64,000 bases of DNA from positions 310,001 to 374,000 of the forward strand of contig NZ_LQIK01000023.1 in the NCBI RefSeq assembly GCF_001499855.1. Reading direction: 5' to 3'. Source of the DNA: Mycobacterium sp. GA-0227b. Its GTDB lineage: Bacteria > Actinomycetota > Actinomycetes > Mycobacteriales > Mycobacteriaceae. Both the position numbers and the translations under genes were made by a program. Of the stretch, positions 1-9,094 are shown in pieces. The notes below the pieces were generated by a model that saw nothing but the letters and a program-made list of their open reading frames with translations, made no database searches and was not told the DNA's origin. Each line of letters opens with the position of its first letter. Position 1 is the first letter of the stretch.

Positions 1-1512
1 TCGCGCACCTCCGGCGGGTCGGAAACTCAACGCGGTGGTGACGTCGTCCACCGTCGGCGACGTCCGGCCGGCGAGGTCGGCGAGCGTCCATGCGACGCGC
101 AGCGTGCGGTCCATTCCGCGGACGCTGAGCGTGCCACGGTTGAGCGCCACCTCGAACGGTTTCATCACGGTCGGGGACAGCCGGAACTTGCGGCGCAGCA
201 GGGAACCGCTGACTTCGACGTTGGTTCCGATGCCGTAGGGCCGCCACCGCTCGGCGGCGGCCGCTCGCGCTGTGGCCACCCGCTCGCGCACCACCTCGGT
301 GGACTCGCCGTCCTTGGCCACGATCGCTCCCGCCCGCAATGAGTTCATGCGAACGTGCAGGTCCACGCGGTCGAGCAGCGGGCCGGAGAGCTTACCGAGG
401 TAGCGGCGCTTCTCATGGCCGGTGCACACGCAGTCCCGAGGGTCGGGACGCGCGCATGGGCACGGGTTCGCGGCCAGCACCAGTTGAAACCGCGCCGGGT
501 AGCGAGCGACACCGTCGCGGCGGGCGAGGCGAATCTCGCCGTCTTCCAACGGAGTCCGAAGCGCCTCGAGCACATTGCAGCCGATCTCGGCGCATTCATC
601 GAGGAACAACACCCCGCGGTGCGCGCGGCTGACCGCGCCGGGCCGTGCCATCCCCGTACCGCCGCCGACCATCGCCGCCACGCTCGACGTGTGATGCGGC
701 GCGACGAAGGGCGGCCGGGTGATCAACGGGGTCTTCTCCAACAGCATGCCGGCCACCGAGTGGATCGCCGTGACTTCCAGCGCCTCACTCTCCGCCAGCG
801 GCGGCAGCAAACCCGGAAGACGTTGCGCCAGCATCGTTTTGCCCACCCCCGGCGGCCCGGTCAACATGAGGTGATGACCACCGGCCGCGGCGACCTCGAC
901 GGCGTATCGCGCCTGGGTCTGTCCGACCACATCGGCGAGATCGGATGTGCGTTCGGGTTGCGACGACGGCGATGCGATGCGGGATTCGAGTCGCCCCTTG
1001 CCCTTGATCCACGACTTCAGCTGACCCAGGTTGCGCACTCCCCACACTTCGATTTCGTCGACCAGGCTGGCTTCGGCGAGGTTCTCGGCGGGGACGACGG
1101 CCGCGGGCCAGCCCTCCCGCTTGGCGGCCAGCACCGCCGGCAGGATGCCCTTGACGGGCCGGACCCGTCCGTCGAGGGCCAACTCGCCGAGCAGTACGGT
1201 CTTCTCGAGCCGTGTCCACCGCTCCTTCACCTGCGCCGACAACACCGACAACGCCAGCGCCAGGTCGTAAACCGACCCGACTTTGGGCAGCGTCGCCGGC
1301 GAGAGCGCCAGCGTCAACCGAGACTGCGGCCAGTCATCACTGCCGCAGTTGGTGATCGCGGCGCGGACCCGGTTGCGCGACTCCTGAAGGGCCGCGTCCG
1401 GCAGGCCAACCAGGTGCACACCCGGCAAACCGGACGCGATGTCGGCTTCGATCTCGACGATCTGACCGTCGAGCGCGGACACCGCGACCGAGTACGCGCG
1501 CCCTAACGCCAT
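1..1512 (-). CDS. comM: YifB/ComM-family Mg-chelatase-like AAA+ ATPase (3' end outside window)
   Basis: ComM is a hexameric AAA+ helicase known for branch migration during integration of incoming DNA in natural transformation. In mycobacteria its role is inferred from the family. Reading leftwards from an ATG at 1512, 504 codons are open to the window edge; the family is about 500-510 residues, so only a few C-terminal residues should be missing. Visible are the N-terminal Lon-protease-like domain, Walker A (GPPGVGKT, near residue 217), Walker B (GVLFLDE, near 298), the NPCPC motif and the C-terminal Mg-chelatase helical region. The start codon follows directly on the yraN stop codon, so the two are surely co-transcribed, as in M. 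tuberculosis Rv2897c-Rv2898c. Confidence 0.93.
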   Translation of the reverse strand, partial: MALGRAYSVAVSALDGQIVEIEADIASGLPGVHLVGLPDAALQESRNRVRAAITNCGSDDWPQSRLTLALSPATLPKVGSVYDLALALSVLSAQVKERWTRLEKTVLLGELALDGRVRPVKGILPAVLAAKREGWPAAVVPAENLAEASLVDEIEVWGVRNLGQLKSWIKGKGRLESRIASPSSQPERTSDLADVVGQTQARYAVEVAAAGGHHLMLTGPPGVGKTMLAQRLPGLLPPLAESEALEVTAIHSVAGMLLEKTPLITRPPFVAPHHTSSVAAMVGGGTGMARPGAVSRAHRGVLFLDECAEIGCNVLEALRTPLEDGEIRLARRDGVARYPARFQLVLAANPCPCARPDPRDCVCTGHEKRRYLGKLSGPLLDRVDLHVRMNSLRAGAIVAKDGESTEVVRERVATARAAAAERWRPYGIGTNVEVSGSLLRRKFRLSPTVMKPFEVALNRGTLSVRGMDRTLRVAWTLADLAGRTSPTVDDVTTALSFRPAGGAR

Positions 1513-1881
1513 CTACCCCACCCCCTGGAGATGGGTGATCTCCGGCGTGCGGCGCCGGCCGATCCGCACCCCGACGACGTCGATGCGCACCTGCGACCAG
1601 CGGGTGTCCTGGGCCGCCAGCCACAACCCGGCGAGCCGGCGCAGCCGGCGCACTTTCTGCGGGGTGACGGCTTGTGCGATGCCGCCGAACTGATCGCTCG
1701 TGCGAGTCTTCACCTCGACGAACACCACGATGCGGGCCGTGTCGTCGACGGCGATGACATCCAGCTCGCCGTACCGGCACCGCCAGTTGCGGCCCAGCAC
1801 CCGCAGCCCCAGCGAGCGCAGGTGATCGACCGCGAGTTGCTCTCCGAGCGCGCCGATCTCGGCGCGGGTCAATGAAGTCAT
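1513..1881 (-). CDS. yraN: YraN family (UPF0102) putative endonuclease
   Basis: A 122-residue protein of the YraN/UPF0102 family, which has a restriction-endonuclease-like fold resembling Holliday-junction resolvases; its biochemical role is not established. The family core is clear: GELDVIAVD, then VVFVEVKTR, the acidic and lysine residues expected at a PD-(D/E)XK site, then the basic QAVTPQKVRR segment. Length fits the family. The stop codon abuts the comM start with no spacer, so the genes form a translationally linked pair. This matches Rv2898c-Rv2897c and marks the left conserved edge of the accessory block. Confidence 0.93.
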   Translation of the reverse strand: MTSLTRAEIGALGEQLAVDHLRSLGLRVLGRNWRCRYGELDVIAVDDTARIVVFVEVKTRTSDQFGGIAQAVTPQKVRRLRRLAGLWLAAQDTRWSQVRIDVVGVRIGRRRTPEITHLQGVG

Positions 1882-1983
1882 GCCGTCACCGTCGAGCAGG
1901 CGACCGACACCTCGACGGCGATCGGGCGCCGTTGCACCCAGTAATCCCCAACCAGCGATTCATCCACAGATCACGTCGGCGTT

Positions 1984-2010
1984 GTTTCGCCGGCGTCAAA
2001 TCGGGGGTAC
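1984..2010 (+). promoter_or_regulatory. Possible SigF-type promoter before the DUF1206 gene
   Basis: GTTT at 1984-1987, then 17 bases, then GGGTAC at 2005-2010. This is close to the mycobacterial SigF consensus (GTTT, 15-17 bases, GGGTAT). The ATG at 2019 is 8 bases after the -10 element, which would make the transcript leaderless or nearly so. The match is by eye; short motifs like this arise by chance in GC-rich DNA. Confidence 0.4.
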
Positions 2011-2018
2011 ACGCCGGC

Positions 2019-2837
2019 ATGACTGACAAGTCGTTACAAGGTGTTGCCGACCGGGCCACCGACAGTGATGCGTTCGAATACACCGCGCGGGCCGGTTTCG
2101 CGGTCAGCGGCGTGCTGCACCTGCTGGTCGGCTATCTGATCCTTCGTATCGCATTGGGCTCCGGCGGCAACGCCGACCAGTCCGGTGCCCTGGCGACACT
2201 CGCCCAACAGACCGGCGGCGTCGTGCTGTTGTGGGTCGTCGCCGTGGGGCTGTTTGCGCTCGGCCTGTGGCGGATCGCCGAAGCGATCGTGGGCGCCAGA
2301 CCCGGAGAGGGGTCCGGGCCGCACAACGACGACACCCCGGCGTGGAAGCGAGCGAAATCGCTCGGCCTGGCCGCGGTCAACGTCGCCATCGCAGTCTCCG
2401 CCGCGCGCTTCGCCATCGGCAGTGGCCACCAGAGCAGTCAGCAGAACGCCGGGCTCAGCGCGCAGATGATGCAGTCCGGGTGGGGCAAGGCTCTGCTGGT
2501 CGCGATCGGGCTGGGGTTGATCGCCGTCGGGGGCTACCACGTCTACAAGGGCGTGACGAAGAAGTTCCGCAAAGACCTGCGCACCTCTGGCGGCACCGGC
2601 GTCACCGCCATCGGAGTGACGGGCTATGTGGCCAAGGGTCTGGTCCTCGCGGGCGCGGGCGTGCTGGTGATCGTGGCGACGATGCACGCCGATCCCGCCA
2701 AGGCGAGCGGGCTCGACGCGGCGGTCAAGACGCTGGGGCAGGCCCCGTTCGGCAGGTTCCTTCTGGTGCTCGCCGCCGTCGGTATCGCCGCGTTCGGCGC
2801 CTACAACTTCGTGCGGGCCCGGCAGGGCAGGATGTAG
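2019..2837 (+). CDS. DUF1206 membrane protein
   Basis: 272 residues from the ATG at 2019; an upstream in-frame ATG at 1872 would add 49 arginine-rich, non-hydrophobic residues and is rejected. The protein is built of three similar units of about 80 residues, each with two membrane segments. The first begins TARAGFAVSGVLHLLVGYL; the third contains GVTGYVAKGLVLAGAGVLVI. This is the DUF1206 pattern of three two-helix repeats. The function of the family is unknown; in actinobacteria it is often associated with stress regulons. The gene stands alone, with a candidate SigF promoter just upstream, and is the first gene of the accessory block. Confidence 0.85.
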   Translation: MTDKSLQGVADRATDSDAFEYTARAGFAVSGVLHLLVGYLILRIALGSGGNADQSGALATLAQQTGGVVLLWVVAVGLFALGLWRIAEAIVGARPGEGSGPHNDDTPAWKRAKSLGLAAVNVAIAVSAARFAIGSGHQSSQQNAGLSAQMMQSGWGKALLVAIGLGLIAVGGYHVYKGVTKKFRKDLRTSGGTGVTAIGVTGYVAKGLVLAGAGVLVIVATMHADPAKASGLDAAVKTLGQAPFGRFLLVLAAVGIAAFGAYNFVRARQGRM

Positions 2838-2964
2838 CGCTACACCCCAGTAGAGCGGCAGCCGAAAGTGACAGAGCAAGCAAGCCGAAGGGCAGAACCG
2901 GTATGTTCATTAGGTAACCCTCAAGTGCGGGCTGACCTGCGCGAACGGCGAAAGGATCCCCCGG

Positions 2965-3981
2965 ATGCGACCACAGTGGAGGCGGATCGCCGCCGTCTTG
3001 TCGGCCCTCGCCGTGGCGGCCGCCGCCAGCTCGTGCTCGGGTTCGGGTGACAGCGACGAACTGCTGGTCTACAACGCCCAGCACGAGTCGTTGACCAAGG
3101 AATGGATCGACGCGTTCACCGAGGAAACCGGAATCAAGGTCACCTACCGGCAGGGCGGTGACACCGAACTCGGCAATCAGCTTGTGGCCGAAGGGAAAGC
3201 CTCGCCAGCCGACGTGTTCTTGACCGAGAACTCCCCGGCGATGGCGGCCGTCGAGCGTGCCGGGTTGTTCGCCGACCTCGAGCCCGAGGCCCTCAATCAG
3301 GTTCCGCCGCAGTACCGTCCGCCGACCGGCAAGTGGACCGGGGTGGCCGCGCGCAGCACCGTGTTCGTCTACAACACGGACAGGTTGCAGCCCGATCAAC
3401 TGCCGAAGTCGCTGCTGGACCTGCAGCGGCCCGAATGGAAGGACCGTTGGGGTGCCCCGCCCACCAAGGCGGACTTCCAGGCGATCGTCTCGGCGCTGCT
3501 TCAGTTGAAGGGCGAGCCCGCGACGGCGCAGTGGCTGGCCGCGATGAAAGCCAACGCCAAGCTGTACAACGACAACATCGCCACTCTCAAGGCGGTCAAC
3601 GCCGGCGAGGTCGACGGCGGTGTGATCTACCACTACTACTGGTTCCGCGATCAGGCCAAAACCAAAGAGATGAGCGGCAACACCGCGCTGCACTACTTCA
3701 AGAACGAAGATCCCGGCGCGTTCGTGAGCCTGTCCGGAGGCGGGGTGCTGGCCTCGAGCGACAAGATGGACCAGGCCCAGCAGTTCATCCGGTTCATCAC
3801 CGGCAAAGCGGGACAGGAGGTGCTCGAAAAAGGCACCTCGTTCGAATACCCCGTGGGCAGCGGTGTGCCGGCGAACCCCGCTCTGCCGCCGCTGAATACA
3901 TTGCAGGCACCCGATGTCGATCCGTCGAAGCTGGATGCGCAGAAGGTGACCGACCTGATGACGAAGGCTGGCTTGCTGTAG
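2965..3981 (+). CDS. Ferric-iron ABC transporter, substrate-binding lipoprotein (FbpA/FutA-like)
   Basis: 338 residues. It starts with a basic stretch and a hydrophobic segment ending in a lipobox (AASSC, Cys24), so it is an exported, lipid-anchored binding protein. The mature part opens with LLVYNAQHESLTKEW, typical of FbpA/FutA Fe3+-binding proteins, and carries the tandem-tyrosine motif YHYYWF near residue 221 that supplies iron-coordinating tyrosines in this family. A GAAAGGA ribosome site lies just before the ATG. The gene is first in a four-gene operon with permease, ATPase and an acyl-activating enzyme. Free or weakly chelated ferric iron is the family's usual ligand. A TTAGGTAACC sequence at 2910-2919 recalls half an IdeR box but matches poorly overall. 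Confidence 0.88.
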   Translation: MRPQWRRIAAVLSALAVAAAASSCSGSGDSDELLVYNAQHESLTKEWIDAFTEETGIKVTYRQGGDTELGNQLVAEGKASPADVFLTENSPAMAAVERAGLFADLEPEALNQVPPQYRPPTGKWTGVAARSTVFVYNTDRLQPDQLPKSLLDLQRPEWKDRWGAPPTKADFQAIVSALLQLKGEPATAQWLAAMKANAKLYNDNIATLKAVNAGEVDGGVIYHYYWFRDQAKTKEMSGNTALHYFKNEDPGAFVSLSGGGVLASSDKMDQAQQFIRFITGKAGQEVLEKGTSFEYPVGSGVPANPALPPLNTLQAPDVDPSKLDAQKVTDLMTKAGLL

Positions 3982-5562
3982 GTGGTCGCCGCCGCCCCGC
4001 CCGTTCCACCTCCCGCGGCCCCGGTCACGCGGTCCGGTAAGGCGACCCGCCCCGGTCCCCTTGTGTCGGTCACCGTCGCCGTTCTGGTTGCGGCGACCTT
4101 CATTCCGCTGGGATACGTAGCGTCGGCGGCAGTTTCGGTCGGGTGGACACGAGCCTACGAGCTGATCGTGCGTCCGCACGTCGGCGAACTGCTCATCAAC
4201 ACGATCGCCCTGGTTTGCATCACCGTTCCGCTGTGCGTGGTGATCGGCGTCGGGGTCGCCTGGCTGGTGGAGCGCACAGATGTGCCCGGCAGGGCGTTGT
4301 GGCGACCGTTGTTCGTTGCACCGCTTGCCATTCCGGCGTTCGTCAACAGCTACGCGTGGGTTTCAGTCATACCGTCGCTGCACGGGTTGTGGGCCGGGGT
4401 GCTGGTCACCACGTTGTCCTACTTCCCGTTCATGTACCTGCCGGCCGCGGCGACATTGCGCAGGCTCGACCCGGCCCTCGAGGAATCGGCGCGGACATTG
4501 GGATCCGACTCGATCGGGGTGTTCTTGCGAGTCGTGTTGCCGCAGTTACGGTTGGCGATCCTGGGTGGTGCACTGCTGGTCGGTGTGCACCTGCTCGCGG
4601 AGTTCGGCGCATTCGCGATGGTGCGCTTCGACACGTTCACCGTCGCGATCTTCCAGCAGTTCCAGGCCACCTTCGACGGCGCGGCGGGCAGCATGCTCGC
4701 CGGCGTACTCGTCTTGCTGTGTCTGGCGTTGCTCACCGCCGAGGCCGCGGCCCGAGGCGGCGCCCGTCTCGCCCGGATCGGGTCTGGCGCACCACGCGCA
4801 GCGATGCCGGTCCACCTGCGCCACAGCAGAATTCCAGCGCTCGCAGTGTTGCTGGCAGTGACTGTGCTCGCCATCGGCGTTCCGGTGTGGACCATCCTGC
4901 GCTGGTTGTGGCTCGGCGGTGCCGAGGTGTGGATCGTCGACGACATCGTGACCGCACTCGGACAGACCATCGGGTTGGCGACCGCTGCCGCGGTCCTGAC
5001 GACCATCCTCGCGTTCCCGATCGCGTGGGTGGCGGTGCGCTCCAGCGGTTTCCTCGCGCGCGCCGTCGAGGGTGCCAACTACGTCACCAGTTCTCTGCCG
5101 GGCATCGTCACCGCGCTCGCACTGGTGACCGTGACCATCCACTTCGCCCGTCCGCTCTATCAGAGCGTGGCGCTGATCGTGTTCGCCTATGTCCTGCTGT
5201 TCATGCCCCGCGCGCTGGTCAACGTCCGTGCCGGCCTTGCTCAGGTACCCACGAGCCTCGAGGAGGCGTCCCGGTCACTGGGTAGATCACCGACCGCGAC
5301 GTTCTTCCGGGTGACGCTGCGCTTGACGGCGCCCGCGGCGGCGGCCGGCGCGTCGCTGGTATTCGTCGCCGTGGCAACGGAGTTGACCGCGACGCTGCTG
5401 CTCGCGCCGACCGGCACCCGCACGTTGTCGATGTTGTTCTGGTCGTTCTCCAGTGAACTCGACTACGCCGCGGCCGCGCCGTACGCGCTGGCGTTGGTGG
5501 TTCTCGCGATTCCGGTCACGCTGCTGCTGTACCGGCAGTCGACGAAGGCGGCGGCGCTGTGA
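3982..5562 (+). CDS. Ferric-iron ABC transporter, fused permease (FbpB-like)
   Basis: 526 residues from a GTG that directly follows the binding-protein stop codon. The protein is a tandem duplication of the MetI-type permease domain, about 12 membrane segments in all. Each half has an EAA-type coupling loop: EESARTLGSDSIGVF in the first half and EEASRSLGRSPTATF in the second. These loops contact the ATPase. This two-in-one arrangement is typical of FbpB/FutB ferric permeases. The reading frame overlaps the ATPase gene by four bases, so expression of permease and ATPase is coupled. Function: pore for iron released by the upstream lipoprotein. Confidence 0.9.
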   Translation: MVAAAPPVPPPAAPVTRSGKATRPGPLVSVTVAVLVAATFIPLGYVASAAVSVGWTRAYELIVRPHVGELLINTIALVCITVPLCVVIGVGVAWLVERTDVPGRALWRPLFVAPLAIPAFVNSYAWVSVIPSLHGLWAGVLVTTLSYFPFMYLPAAATLRRLDPALEESARTLGSDSIGVFLRVVLPQLRLAILGGALLVGVHLLAEFGAFAMVRFDTFTVAIFQQFQATFDGAAGSMLAGVLVLLCLALLTAEAAARGGARLARIGSGAPRAAMPVHLRHSRIPALAVLLAVTVLAIGVPVWTILRWLWLGGAEVWIVDDIVTALGQTIGLATAAAVLTTILAFPIAWVAVRSSGFLARAVEGANYVTSSLPGIVTALALVTVTIHFARPLYQSVALIVFAYVLLFMPRALVNVRAGLAQVPTSLEEASRSLGRSPTATFFRVTLRLTAPAAAAGASLVFVAVATELTATLLLAPTGTRTLSMLFWSFSSELDYAAAAPYALALVVLAIPVTLLLYRQSTKAAAL

Positions 5563-6608
5563 GCATCCTTCAAACCCGGGGACTCGCCAAGTCGTTTCAC
5601 GGCCACACCGTGCTGGACCACATCGACCTCGATCTGCACGAGGGCACCGTCACCGCAGTCGTCGGAGCATCCGGCTGCGGCAAGACCACGCTGCTGCGGT
5701 TGATCGCCGGCTTCGAGAATCCCGACGCAGGCACGGTCACCATCGCCGGGCGGCAGGTGGCCAGCCCCGCGGCCGCGGTGGCGCCGCACCGCCGTGCGGT
5801 CGGCTATGTCGCCCAGGACGGCGCACTGTTTCCCCACCTGACGGTCGGCCAGAACATCGCATACGGCCTGACCGGTTCGCTACGCCGCTCCGACGTTCGC
5901 AACCGGGTGGCCGAACTGCTCGAAACGGTTTCGCTCGACCCCTCCCACGCCGCGCGCCGACCCGATCAGCTGTCGGGAGGACAGCAGCAGCGCGTCGCCC
6001 TGGCACGGGCGCTGGCCCGCAAACCGGTTGTGATGTTGCTCGACGAACCGTTCACCGCGCTCGACACCGGCTTACGCGCGTCCACCCGAAAGGCCGTCGC
6101 GGGCCTGCTCACCGACGCCGGTGTCACCACGCTGCTGGTCACCCACGACCAGGAGGAGGCGCTGTCCATCGCCGACCAGGTCGCGGTGATGCGCGACGGG
6201 AGGTTCACCCAGGTCGGTCCGCCACAGCAGGTATACCGCGAGCCCAACGACCATTTCACCGCCGCCTTTCTCGGCGACTGCATCTCCCTGCCCTGCACCA
6301 TCAGTGACGGCGTCGCCGATTGTGCGCTCGGGCGCATACCCGTGCACGGCAGCGAGTCCCGTACGGCCGGCCCCGCAACCCTGCTGTTACGACCCGAACA
6401 ACTTGTCGCAACGGTGGTTTCGGACACCGAACGGCTCCAAGGAGTCGGTACCGTCCTGGCCGTCGAGTTCCTCGGCCACGACGTGCTGCTGACCGTCGAC
6501 CCCGCCGGGGACGCGGACCCGTTCATCGTGCGCCAGCACAGCCTCGATCCGCCCCCTGTCGACGCGAAGGTGCACATCGAGGTCATCGGCAGCGGAGTCG
6601 CGCTGTGA
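5559..6608 (+). CDS. Ferric-iron ABC transporter, ATPase (FbpC-like)
   Basis: 349 residues, GTG start in a GTGA overlap with the permease stop. All ATPase motifs are present: Walker A GASGCGKTT near residue 36, Q-loop AQDG, signature LSGGQQQR near 133, Walker B VVMLLDEP, and the switch histidine in LLVTHDQEE. After about residue 240 there is a TOBE-like regulatory domain, as in CysA/FbpC-type importers. It powers import through the upstream permease. The stop codon overlaps the start of the next gene (GTGA again), so the acyl-activating enzyme downstream is part of the same translational unit. Confidence 0.92.
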   Translation: MSILQTRGLAKSFHGHTVLDHIDLDLHEGTVTAVVGASGCGKTTLLRLIAGFENPDAGTVTIAGRQVASPAAAVAPHRRAVGYVAQDGALFPHLTVGQNIAYGLTGSLRRSDVRNRVAELLETVSLDPSHAARRPDQLSGGQQQRVALARALARKPVVMLLDEPFTALDTGLRASTRKAVAGLLTDAGVTTLLVTHDQEEALSIADQVAVMRDGRFTQVGPPQQVYREPNDHFTAAFLGDCISLPCTISDGVADCALGRIPVHGSESRTAGPATLLLRPEQLVATVVSDTERLQGVGTVLAVEFLGHDVLLTVDPAGDADPFIVRQHSLDPPPVDAKVHIEVIGSGVAL

Positions 6609-9094
6609 CCGAACACCTCATCGACCACTTGCGAAGGTACGGCGAAACCGTCGCCGTCTACACCGATTCGCAGACGTTGACCTATGCCGAACTGGCCGAC
6701 CGGGTGCAGGCTGCTGCGGCGAATTTCGGCGACCGCCGACGGTTGATTCTGCTCGAGGCCCGCAACGACGCTTTCACGCTCGTGCAGTATCTCGGCGCCC
6801 TGGCTCATCGCCATGTCGTGCTGCCCGTCCCCGCCGGCCGCGACCACGACACCGTACTGCAGACCTACGCTTTCGACTCGGTCGTCGCCAACGGTGTCGT
6901 CCACCACCGCCGCGCCGAGGGCACGCACCGATTGCACGACGACCTGGCCATGCTGATGTCGACGTCGGGCAGCACCGGCTCACCCAAGCTGGTGAGGCTT
7001 TCGCGCACCAACCTGATCTCCAATGCGCTCGCCATCTCCGGCTACCTCGGCATCGGCGAGTCAGACGTCGCCGCAACGACATTGCCGATGTCGTACTGCT
7101 ACGGACTGTCGGTCATCAACAGCCATTTGATTCGTGGCGCCGGCCTCGTCCTCACCGACCACTCGGTCACCGACGAGCGGTTCTGGCGGTTGTTCCGCCG
7201 ACACCGCGGAACCTCGTTCGCCGGCGTGCCCTACACATTCGAACTGCTCGAACGGATCTCATTCGAGACAATGGACCTGCCCGATCTGCGCTACGTCACG
7301 CAGGCCGGCGGGCGGATGCCGCCCGAGCGTATCCGTCGATTCGCCGAACGGGCCCGCGACGGCGGCTGGCAACTGTTCGTCATGTACGGGGCGACCGAAG
7401 CCACCGCGCGGATGGCCTACCTCCCACCGGAACTCGCGCTGTCACACCCCGAGGCGATCGGTAACCCGATACCCGGCGGATCGTTCAACATCGAACCCCT
7501 CGCGAATGGATCCGACGCAGCGGTCGGGGAACTGGTGTACCGCGGGCCCAACGTCATGATGGGCTACGCCCACGGACCGGCCGACCTCGCGCTCGGCAAG
7601 ACCGTGGAGTCGCTGCGCACTGGCGACCTGGCCCGTCAGACCTCCGATGGGCTGTACGAGATCGTCGGGCGCACCAGCCGCTTCGTCAAGATGTATGGCC
7701 TGCGCATCGATCTGCAGCGGGTCGAGTCCGCGCTGAGCGCCAAGGGAATCACCGCATTCTGCACCAACGACGACGACCGGCTGGTCGTCGCGGCGACGGG
7801 CGCGGTCGCCGGACACGACGCCCAGCACATCGCAGCCGAAGCCGCCGGTGTGCCGGCCTCGGCGGTGCGCGCCGTCACCGTCGACGAACTGCCGCTGCTG
7901 CCATCGGGCAAGCCGGACTATTCCGCGGTCCGCGACTCCGCGCGCGAGCTTGACGAACGTGCCCCGGCGAACCTACGCGAACTGTTCGCCGACGTCCTGC
8001 AATTGGTCCCGGCCGACATCGACCCGGGCGCGAGCTTTGTCGACCTGGGCGGCAACTCGTTGACTTACGTCGCGATGTCGGTGCGGTTGGAGCGCACGCT
8101 CGGCCAGCTGCCCGCCCAGTGGCAACAGCGGCCGATCCGGGAACTCGAGTCGGTTGCGAAGCCGGAAAGACGACGGCGGCGGTTGTGGACCGCGACGCTG
8201 GAAACCAGCGTCGCGTTGCGCGCCGCCGCGATCGTACTGATCGTCGGCTCGCACGCTGGATTGTTCGAGCTGTGGGGCGGCGCTCATCTGCTGCTCGGTA
8301 TCGCGGGGTACAACTTCGGCCGGTTCTGCCTGACGTCATTGCCGCGCACGGACCGGGTTCGCCATCTGCGCAACACCATCGGCTGGATCGCGGTGCCGTC
8401 GGCGCTGTGGGTCGTTCTCGCGCTGATGATGACCGACGACTACGCCTGGACCAACCTGCTGTTGGCCAACAAGATCCTGGGTCCGCACGACAGCATGACC
8501 GCGGGCCGGCTGTGGTTCGTCGAGGTGCTGGTGTGGACGCTGGTGGCGCTGGCTCTGCTGTTCTGGGTTCCGGCGATGGATCGCGTTGAGCGACAACGGC
8601 CTTTCGCCGTCGCGGTCGTCTTCCTGACGCTCGGCTTGGCGTTGCGCTACGACGTGCTCGGGCTCGACATGGGCCGCGAGGCATGGTTCACCATGCTCGC
8701 GTTCTGGTTCTTCGCGATCGGGTGGGCGGCTTCGAAAGCCACCACGGCCGCTGCGCGTGCGCTGCTGACGGTGGTGCTGGCGGTCGCGCTGCAGGGCTAT
8801 TTCGACAGCATGACGCGCGAGCTGCTGGTGTTCGGCGGTCTCGCGCTGATGATTTGGCTGCCGACGATCCGATGTCCAGCCGCGTTGACCGTCGTAGCCG
8901 GCGTCCTCGCCGAAGCGTCGCTCTACACCTACCTGGTGCACTATCAGGTGTACGCGCTGTTTGAGGGCTACCCCGCGATCGGGATGGCCGCATCACTCGC
9001 CGTCGGGATCCTGCTCACACACCTGCTGGCGATGCTGCGACGCCGCGTACGCAGCGGTTCGCCCGGCTCGATCAGGGTTGCCGTTCGGCGATGA
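6605..9094 (+). CDS. Three-domain acyl-activating protein: adenylation domain, carrier domain, membrane acyltransferase
   Basis: 829 residues from a GTG overlapping the ATPase stop; the frame is open further upstream (6320), but that part lies inside the ATPase gene. Residues 1 to about 440 are an ANL-type adenylation domain: P-loop STSGSTGSPKLV near residue 118, MYGATEAT, and RTGDLAR. A peptidyl/acyl-carrier domain follows, with the phosphopantetheine site DLGGNSLTY (Ser near 482). From about 540 to the end the protein has some eight to ten hydrophobic segments. It begins with LRAAAIVLIVGSHAG, which has the Arg and His spacing of membrane acyltransferase-3 proteins. The layout suggests that an acid is activated, loaded on the carrier and passed to an acceptor at the membrane. 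The acid and acceptor are unknown. Finding this enzyme as the last gene of an iron-transporter operon is unusual; synthesis of a chelator or cell-surface modifier is a guess. Confidence 0.8.
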   Translation: MTEHLIDHLRRYGETVAVYTDSQTLTYAELADRVQAAAANFGDRRRLILLEARNDAFTLVQYLGALAHRHVVLPVPAGRDHDTVLQTYAFDSVVANGVVHHRRAEGTHRLHDDLAMLMSTSGSTGSPKLVRLSRTNLISNALAISGYLGIGESDVAATTLPMSYCYGLSVINSHLIRGAGLVLTDHSVTDERFWRLFRRHRGTSFAGVPYTFELLERISFETMDLPDLRYVTQAGGRMPPERIRRFAERARDGGWQLFVMYGATEATARMAYLPPELALSHPEAIGNPIPGGSFNIEPLANGSDAAVGELVYRGPNVMMGYAHGPADLALGKTVESLRTGDLARQTSDGLYEIVGRTSRFVKMYGLRIDLQRVESALSAKGITAFCTNDDDRLVVAATGAVAGHDAQHIAAEAAGVPASAVRAVTVDELPLLPSGKPDYSAVRDSARELDERAPANLRELFADVLQLVPADIDPGASFVDLGGNSLTYVAMSVRLERTLGQLPAQWQQRPIRELESVAKPERRRRRLWTATLETSVALRAAAIVLIVGSHAGLFELWGGAHLLLGIAGYNFGRFCLTSLPRTDRVRHLRNTIGWIAVPSALWVVLALMMTDDYAWTNLLLANKILGPHDSMTAGRLWFVEVLVWTLVALALLFWVPAMDRVERQRPFAVAVVFLTLGLALRYDVLGLDMGREAWFTMLAFWFFAIGWAASKATTAAARALLTVVLAVALQGYFDSMTRELLVFGGLALMIWLPTIRCPAALTVVAGVLAEASLYTYLVHYQVYALFEGYPAIGMAASLAVGILLTHLLAMLRRRVRSGSPGSIRVAVRR

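Noticed and set aside
355..1506. 383-codon plus-strand ORF opposite comM
   Set aside because: It is the shadow of comM in the reverse frame; its product is Arg/His-rich without known motifs, while the minus frame has all ComM motifs.
2910..2928. IdeR box upstream of the ferric ABC transporter operon
   Set aside because: TTAGGTAACC looks like half a box, but only about 11 of 19 positions fit the consensus TTAGGTTAGGCTAACCTAA and the second half is missing.
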